From Acidobacteriota bacterium (GTDB lineage Bacteria; Acidobacteriota; Thermoanaerobaculia; Gp7-AA8), in contig JAJPHC010000030.1 in NCBI GenBank assembly GCA_021325515.1, positions 1-64,000 of the forward strand: DNA of 64,000 nucleotides, written 5' to 3'. Both the position numbers and the translations under genes were made by a program. The notes beneath the pieces are model-generated. The model saw only the letters and a list, made by a program, of their open reading frames with translations, made no database searches and was not told the origin of the DNA. Shown piece after piece: positions 62,551 to 64,000 of this stretch (positions are counted from its first letter, which is position 1; each line of letters opens with the position of its first letter).

Positions 62551-63816
62551 TCAGCGCGCATGAATGCTACATGCGCCGCAGGTTGAACTTCCACAGGAGG
62601 ATGCATTGACGGCGGGCACCGCATTGCGCGCCGCCTCGAGCGCATCGAAGTTGCGCGAGCGCACCAGCGCCGCGAGCTCGTCGATCACATGCCGCTCGCT
62701 GCTGCCCGGACAATACTCGCAATCGCCATGCTCCGGCACTTCGACGTCGAACATCTCGGCGCGGAGATGCGCGGTCTGGCAGAGAAAATCGACAGGAGTC
62801 TCCGCGTCGCCCGCTTCGAGCTCGCCGTTGGCGGCGCACTGTCCGCACAGCGAGCGCAGCGCGCAGCGCGTGCACTTCGTGATTCGAGATGCCTTCTTCG
62901 CACGGACGCTGCGGAGAAACTTCTCCCACCCTTCGCTGAAGGTCCCGGTCCGCACGTTGTACTCATCGACGTGCGACAACACGCAGATGGTCAGATTTCC
63001 ATAAGGATCGATCGCCCACGAGTTGACGCCGCCGCCGCAGCTGTAGACCTGCGCATCGGCATCGGTCTGCGGCGGAACGGGTGCGCAATCGACGGCGAGC
63101 CGCCGCCACTCCGCGACGCGCTCCGGATCGTCGAGATCGAGCGCGACGATTTCCGCCGGCGAGAGCCGCACTGCGAGCGGGCTGGAGGAGCAGTCGATCC
63201 GCGGATTGATCATCGAATCGAATTTGAACTCGAGTCCCAGCTCCTCGGAGATCGACTTCATCAGCGCGATCTCGTGCACGTTGAGCGAGACGGCAACCGT
63301 CTTCAGCTTCAACGGCAGATTGCGATCGAGCAGCAGCTTGATCCCGCGGAAGCATTTCTCGTACGAGCCGGGGATGCCGGTCAATGCTTCGTAGGTTTCC
63401 TTCGTGCCGCCGTACAGCGTGATCTCGATCGAGAACGGCGGAAGCTCTTTCAGATAGTCCGCGATGCGCTCCGTGATCATCGTGCCGTTCGTGAACAGCG
63501 TGATCAGGAAGCCCTTCTGCTTCGCGTAGGTGTAGATGTCGAGGAAGTCGTGCCGCGCAAAAATCTCGCCGCCGGTGTAGAGCAGCCAGAGGCAACCCAT
63601 GTCCGACAGCTCATCGAGAACGCGCTTGTGATCGTCGAGCGACATCTCGCGCCGGCGCGCGGAGACGTCGTCCATCGGCAGATTGTTGTAGCAATGCGCG
63701 CAATCGAGAGGACAGCGGTCGGTGACTTCGATCGTGCCGTTCACCGGCACGCGCAGCGGGTTCAGCATGTCGTGCAGCGACTTGCTGAATTCTCCGTAGG
63801 TACCACTCTCGATCAT
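62551..63816 (-). CDS. Radical SAM/SPASM peptide maturase
   Basis: 421 residues. The radical SAM cluster motif is C35-x3-C39-x2-C42 (CPLDCAHCY). The SPASM domain has C260 and C278 with G273-x4-C278, then C315-x2-C318-x5-C324-x2-C327 and C346: a full set for auxiliary [4Fe-4S] clusters. After it come CEYC (366-369) and an unusual Cys-rich tail, C408-x4-C413-x2-C416, at the extreme C terminus. It would install a thioether, C-C or epimer-type modification on the precursor encoded next. Its ATG overlaps the stop of the PqqD gene (ATGA). Confidence 0.92.
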   Translation of the reverse strand: MIESGTYGEFSKSLHDMLNPLRVPVNGTIEVTDRCPLDCAHCYNNLPMDDVSARRREMSLDDHKRVLDELSDMGCLWLLYTGGEIFARHDFLDIYTYAKQKGFLITLFTNGTMITERIADYLKELPPFSIEITLYGGTKETYEALTGIPGSYEKCFRGIKLLLDRNLPLKLKTVAVSLNVHEIALMKSISEELGLEFKFDSMINPRIDCSSSPLAVRLSPAEIVALDLDDPERVAEWRRLAVDCAPVPPQTDADAQVYSCGGGVNSWAIDPYGNLTICVLSHVDEYNVRTGTFSEGWEKFLRSVRAKKASRITKCTRCALRSLCGQCAANGELEAGDAETPVDFLCQTAHLRAEMFDVEVPEHGDCEYCPGSSERHVIDELAALVRSRNFDALEAARNAVPAVNASSCGSSTCGACSIHAR

Positions 63817-64000
63817 GACGACACCCGGTTCACGAGCAACGCCTGCTCGAGCTCATCGAGGAGTTGCGTGACATCCGAAGCCGCGGTCTCGCGATCGACT
63901 TCGAATTCTGCGCAGACGGCATCCACGATCGTGTCGACGGCCGCGGGGCCGTCGAGCGTCTGCCAGATGCGGGCGGCAACCGGCGAGAGGACGAAAATCG
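63813..64000 (-). CDS. PqqD-like peptide chaperone (5' part outside window)
   Basis: About 62 C-terminal residues are visible, ending at the stop 63813-63815. The pattern (SPVAARIWQTLDG, TIVDAVCAEFEVD, DVTQLLDELEQALLV) is that of PqqD/RRE domains, which bind the precursor leader and present it to the radical SAM enzyme. The stop overlaps the maturase start by ATGA, so the two are translationally coupled. Confidence 0.85.
   Translation of the reverse strand, partial: IFVLSPVAARIWQTLDGPAAVDTIVDAVCAEFEVDRETAASDVTQLLDELEQALLVNRVSS

Overview
The window is GC-rich bacterial chromosome, densely coded on both strands. No rRNA or tRNA gene was seen. An Acidobacteriota origin fits best: there is an Oar-type TonB-dependent receptor, an OpcA-linked pentose-phosphate operon, an ImuA/ImuB/DnaE2 mutagenesis set, zapA-6S RNA-rny synteny, and giant DUF11-type surface proteins. 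This placement is inference from gene content; no marker rRNA is present.

Layout. 1-8.7 kb: a minus-strand operon (lipid-kinase-like fusion, der, fused aconitase-family hydratase) diverges from a plus-strand GT2-methyltransferase/ManC pair; then an amidohydrolase, an ArsN2-like acetyltransferase and a small disordered protein. 8.7-12.8 kb: SIMPL protein, ferredoxin, lone receiver, membrane protein, DUF309 protein, YihG-like acyltransferase and a secreted unknown. 12.9-20.8 kb: a 2613-residue secreted protein. 20.8-25.1 kb: HTH/membrane pair and the zwf-opcA-pgl operon (oxidative pentose phosphate entry). 25.2-32.2 kb: thiolase, a V4R-PAS-GGDEF-EAL regulator between two long palindromes, and a TonB receptor. 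32.2-41.1 kb: housekeeping and accessory genes separated by dense repeat clusters. 41.1-44.1 kb: ymdB, rny, a probable 6S RNA and zapA. 44.3-51.6 kb: a 2429-residue protein with a C-terminal gingipain-type (C25) protease. 51.8-57.8 kb: imuA-imuB-dnaE2, interrupted by a small element with terminal inverted repeats carrying a four-helix-bundle gene. 57.8-60.9 kb: AI-2E-family permease and a secreted beta-helix protein.

61.1-64.0 kb (minus strand, cut by the window end) is a compact peptide-modification cluster: PqqD-like protein, radical SAM/SPASM enzyme, a 56-residue precursor peptide not called as a long ORF, an HprK-like kinase and an S26-type peptidase. The genes overlap by ATGA or are separated by at most 11 nt. 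It is the strongest candidate for an undescribed system.

Two genome-wide patterns stand out. First, many genes have a TACAAT-like -10 box about 7-10 nt before the start codon and no Shine-Dalgarno sequence, which suggests leaderless transcripts. Second, the intergenic spaces hold palindromic arrays built from 7-9 nt units: the sequence differs at each site but the architecture is the same. They coexist with a separate family of GCGGACG...CGTCCGC hairpins that has entered the ends and linkers of coding regions.
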